This document shows positions 63,505 through 64,000 of a stretch of 64,000 nt of DNA, piece after piece. Under the pieces are notes generated by a model. The model was not told the origin of the DNA. It worked only from the letters and a program-made list of their open reading frames with translations, and ran no database searches. The stretch covers positions 558,001-622,000 of the forward strand of contig JACCLO010000007.1 in the NCBI GenBank assembly GCA_029448655.1, given 5' to 3'. The stretch is from Wolfiporia cocos. Taxonomy: Eukaryota; Basidiomycota; Agaricomycetes; Polyporales; Phaeolaceae. Position 1 is the first letter of the stretch, and each line of letters opens with the position of its first letter. A program made the position numbers and the translations under genes.

Positions 63505-63999
63505 TTAAACATTGTAGAGGTGCAACTCCATATATCGCGCACCAGACCAACCCAGGCCAATTCCAATTGCTGTTGCACCCACGCACACACCAATCATCTC
63601 CATCCATACCTCACGCCATTTCCGTACAAGGACCGCAGCACCCTGTGGATCGGGGCGTATGCTCTCCGCCTCCTTGACACCCTCTGCAAGCTCTCCACCC
63701 TCATCAATCCCTTGAGTGGCGGAGACTACTTTGATCGCAGTTCTGGGGCGGAACGACACACGCCGCATGCCAAGATTCCATCGCAGGCTTCGCGCCATGC
63801 CTTCTCGGAGAACTGCGCGGCGCTTGATGAGCCAGCCCCTTCGTGGGTACCACTGTGCGAACAGGTGTGGAATGCGCTGCAGGAAGAGCACCGTATGCAT
63901 GCGGATTAATGTCGAGATACTCGGGGGACCGAGCCCAACCCGCAAGGCAAGAGACGGTCCGAGTAGATGGCGCGAAAGCGCACAATTATACTCGAAGGA
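63505..63999 (-). CDS. Unrecognised protein, C-terminal part with one membrane segment (5' end outside window)
   Basis: The minus-strand frame is open from the window edge to its stop at 63505, 164 codons without an intron. Visible features are a hydrophobic/basic stretch (LIRMHTVLFLQRIPHLFAQW), a basic middle with many Arg, and a Gly-rich transmembrane helix near the end (MIGVCVGATAIGIGLGWSGA) followed by a ten-residue tail. A small mitochondrial or ER membrane protein would fit, but I do not recognise the family. It is convergent with the second DUF4243 gene, 245 bp away. Confidence 0.5.
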   Translation of the reverse strand, partial: SFEYNCALSRHLLGPSLALRVGLGPPSISTLIRMHTVLFLQRIPHLFAQWYPRRGWLIKRRAVLREGMARSLRWNLGMRRVSFRPRTAIKVVSATQGIDEGGELAEGVKEAESIRPDPQGAAVLVRKWREVWMEMIGVCVGATAIGIGLGWSGARYMELHLYNV

Positions 64000-64000
64000 C

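Overview
The window looks like nuclear DNA of an Agaricomycete basidiomycete, probably close to the Polyporales. The coding sequences are cut by many 45-70 nt introns, several exons are only 14-26 nt long, and most recognisable products (inositol-phosphorylceramide synthase, TAF11, tafazzin, O-acetylhomoserine sulfhydrylase, phytanoyl-CoA dioxygenase-like, DUF4243 oxidoreductases) are fungal types. Most gene models below were built by hand: splice sites were chosen so that reading phase is kept and family motifs are restored, and the joined exon lengths were checked to be multiples of three.

Layout. 1-4.7 kb: 3' end of AUR1, a DXO/RAI1-like PD-(D/E)XK protein, and a convergent gene for a protein with two SAP-like repeats. 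4.7-9.8 kb: no supportable gene, but a perfect 77-bp fold-back sequence. 9.8-11.9 kb: an SFP1-type zinc-finger regulator. 12.35-33.2 kb: a 21-kb, almost gene-free region built from two collinear, diverged copies of one segment (copy A 12.35-20.66 kb, copy B 22.80-33.23 kb). Each copy consists of a very GC- and CpG-rich block followed by an ordinary-composition tail that ends in TAF11. TAF11 is intact in copy B and a pseudogene in copy A. 33.2-45 kb: an S9 prolyl oligopeptidase, a PhyH-type dioxygenase, a small SAP-like basic protein, and tafazzin. 45-57 kb: two members of one unrecognised nuclear-looking family point at each other and enclose a Met17-type enzyme and a beta-trefoil protein. 59-63.3 kb: a tandem pair of AflY/questin-oxidase-like (DUF4243) genes. 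63.5 kb to the end: the 3' part of an unrecognised membrane protein gene that runs off the window.

The genes do not form one obvious pathway. Housekeeping functions (sphingolipid synthesis, cardiolipin remodelling, homocysteine synthesis, TFIID, growth control) are mixed with accessory families (DUF4243 pair, PhyH, beta-trefoil, paralogue pair). The most unusual features are the TAF11 segmental duplication with its conserved GC-rich non-coding blocks, the two perfect palindromes, the intron-position-matched paralogue pair, and three GC-AG introns, one of which replaces a GT-AG intron still present in the tandem sister gene.
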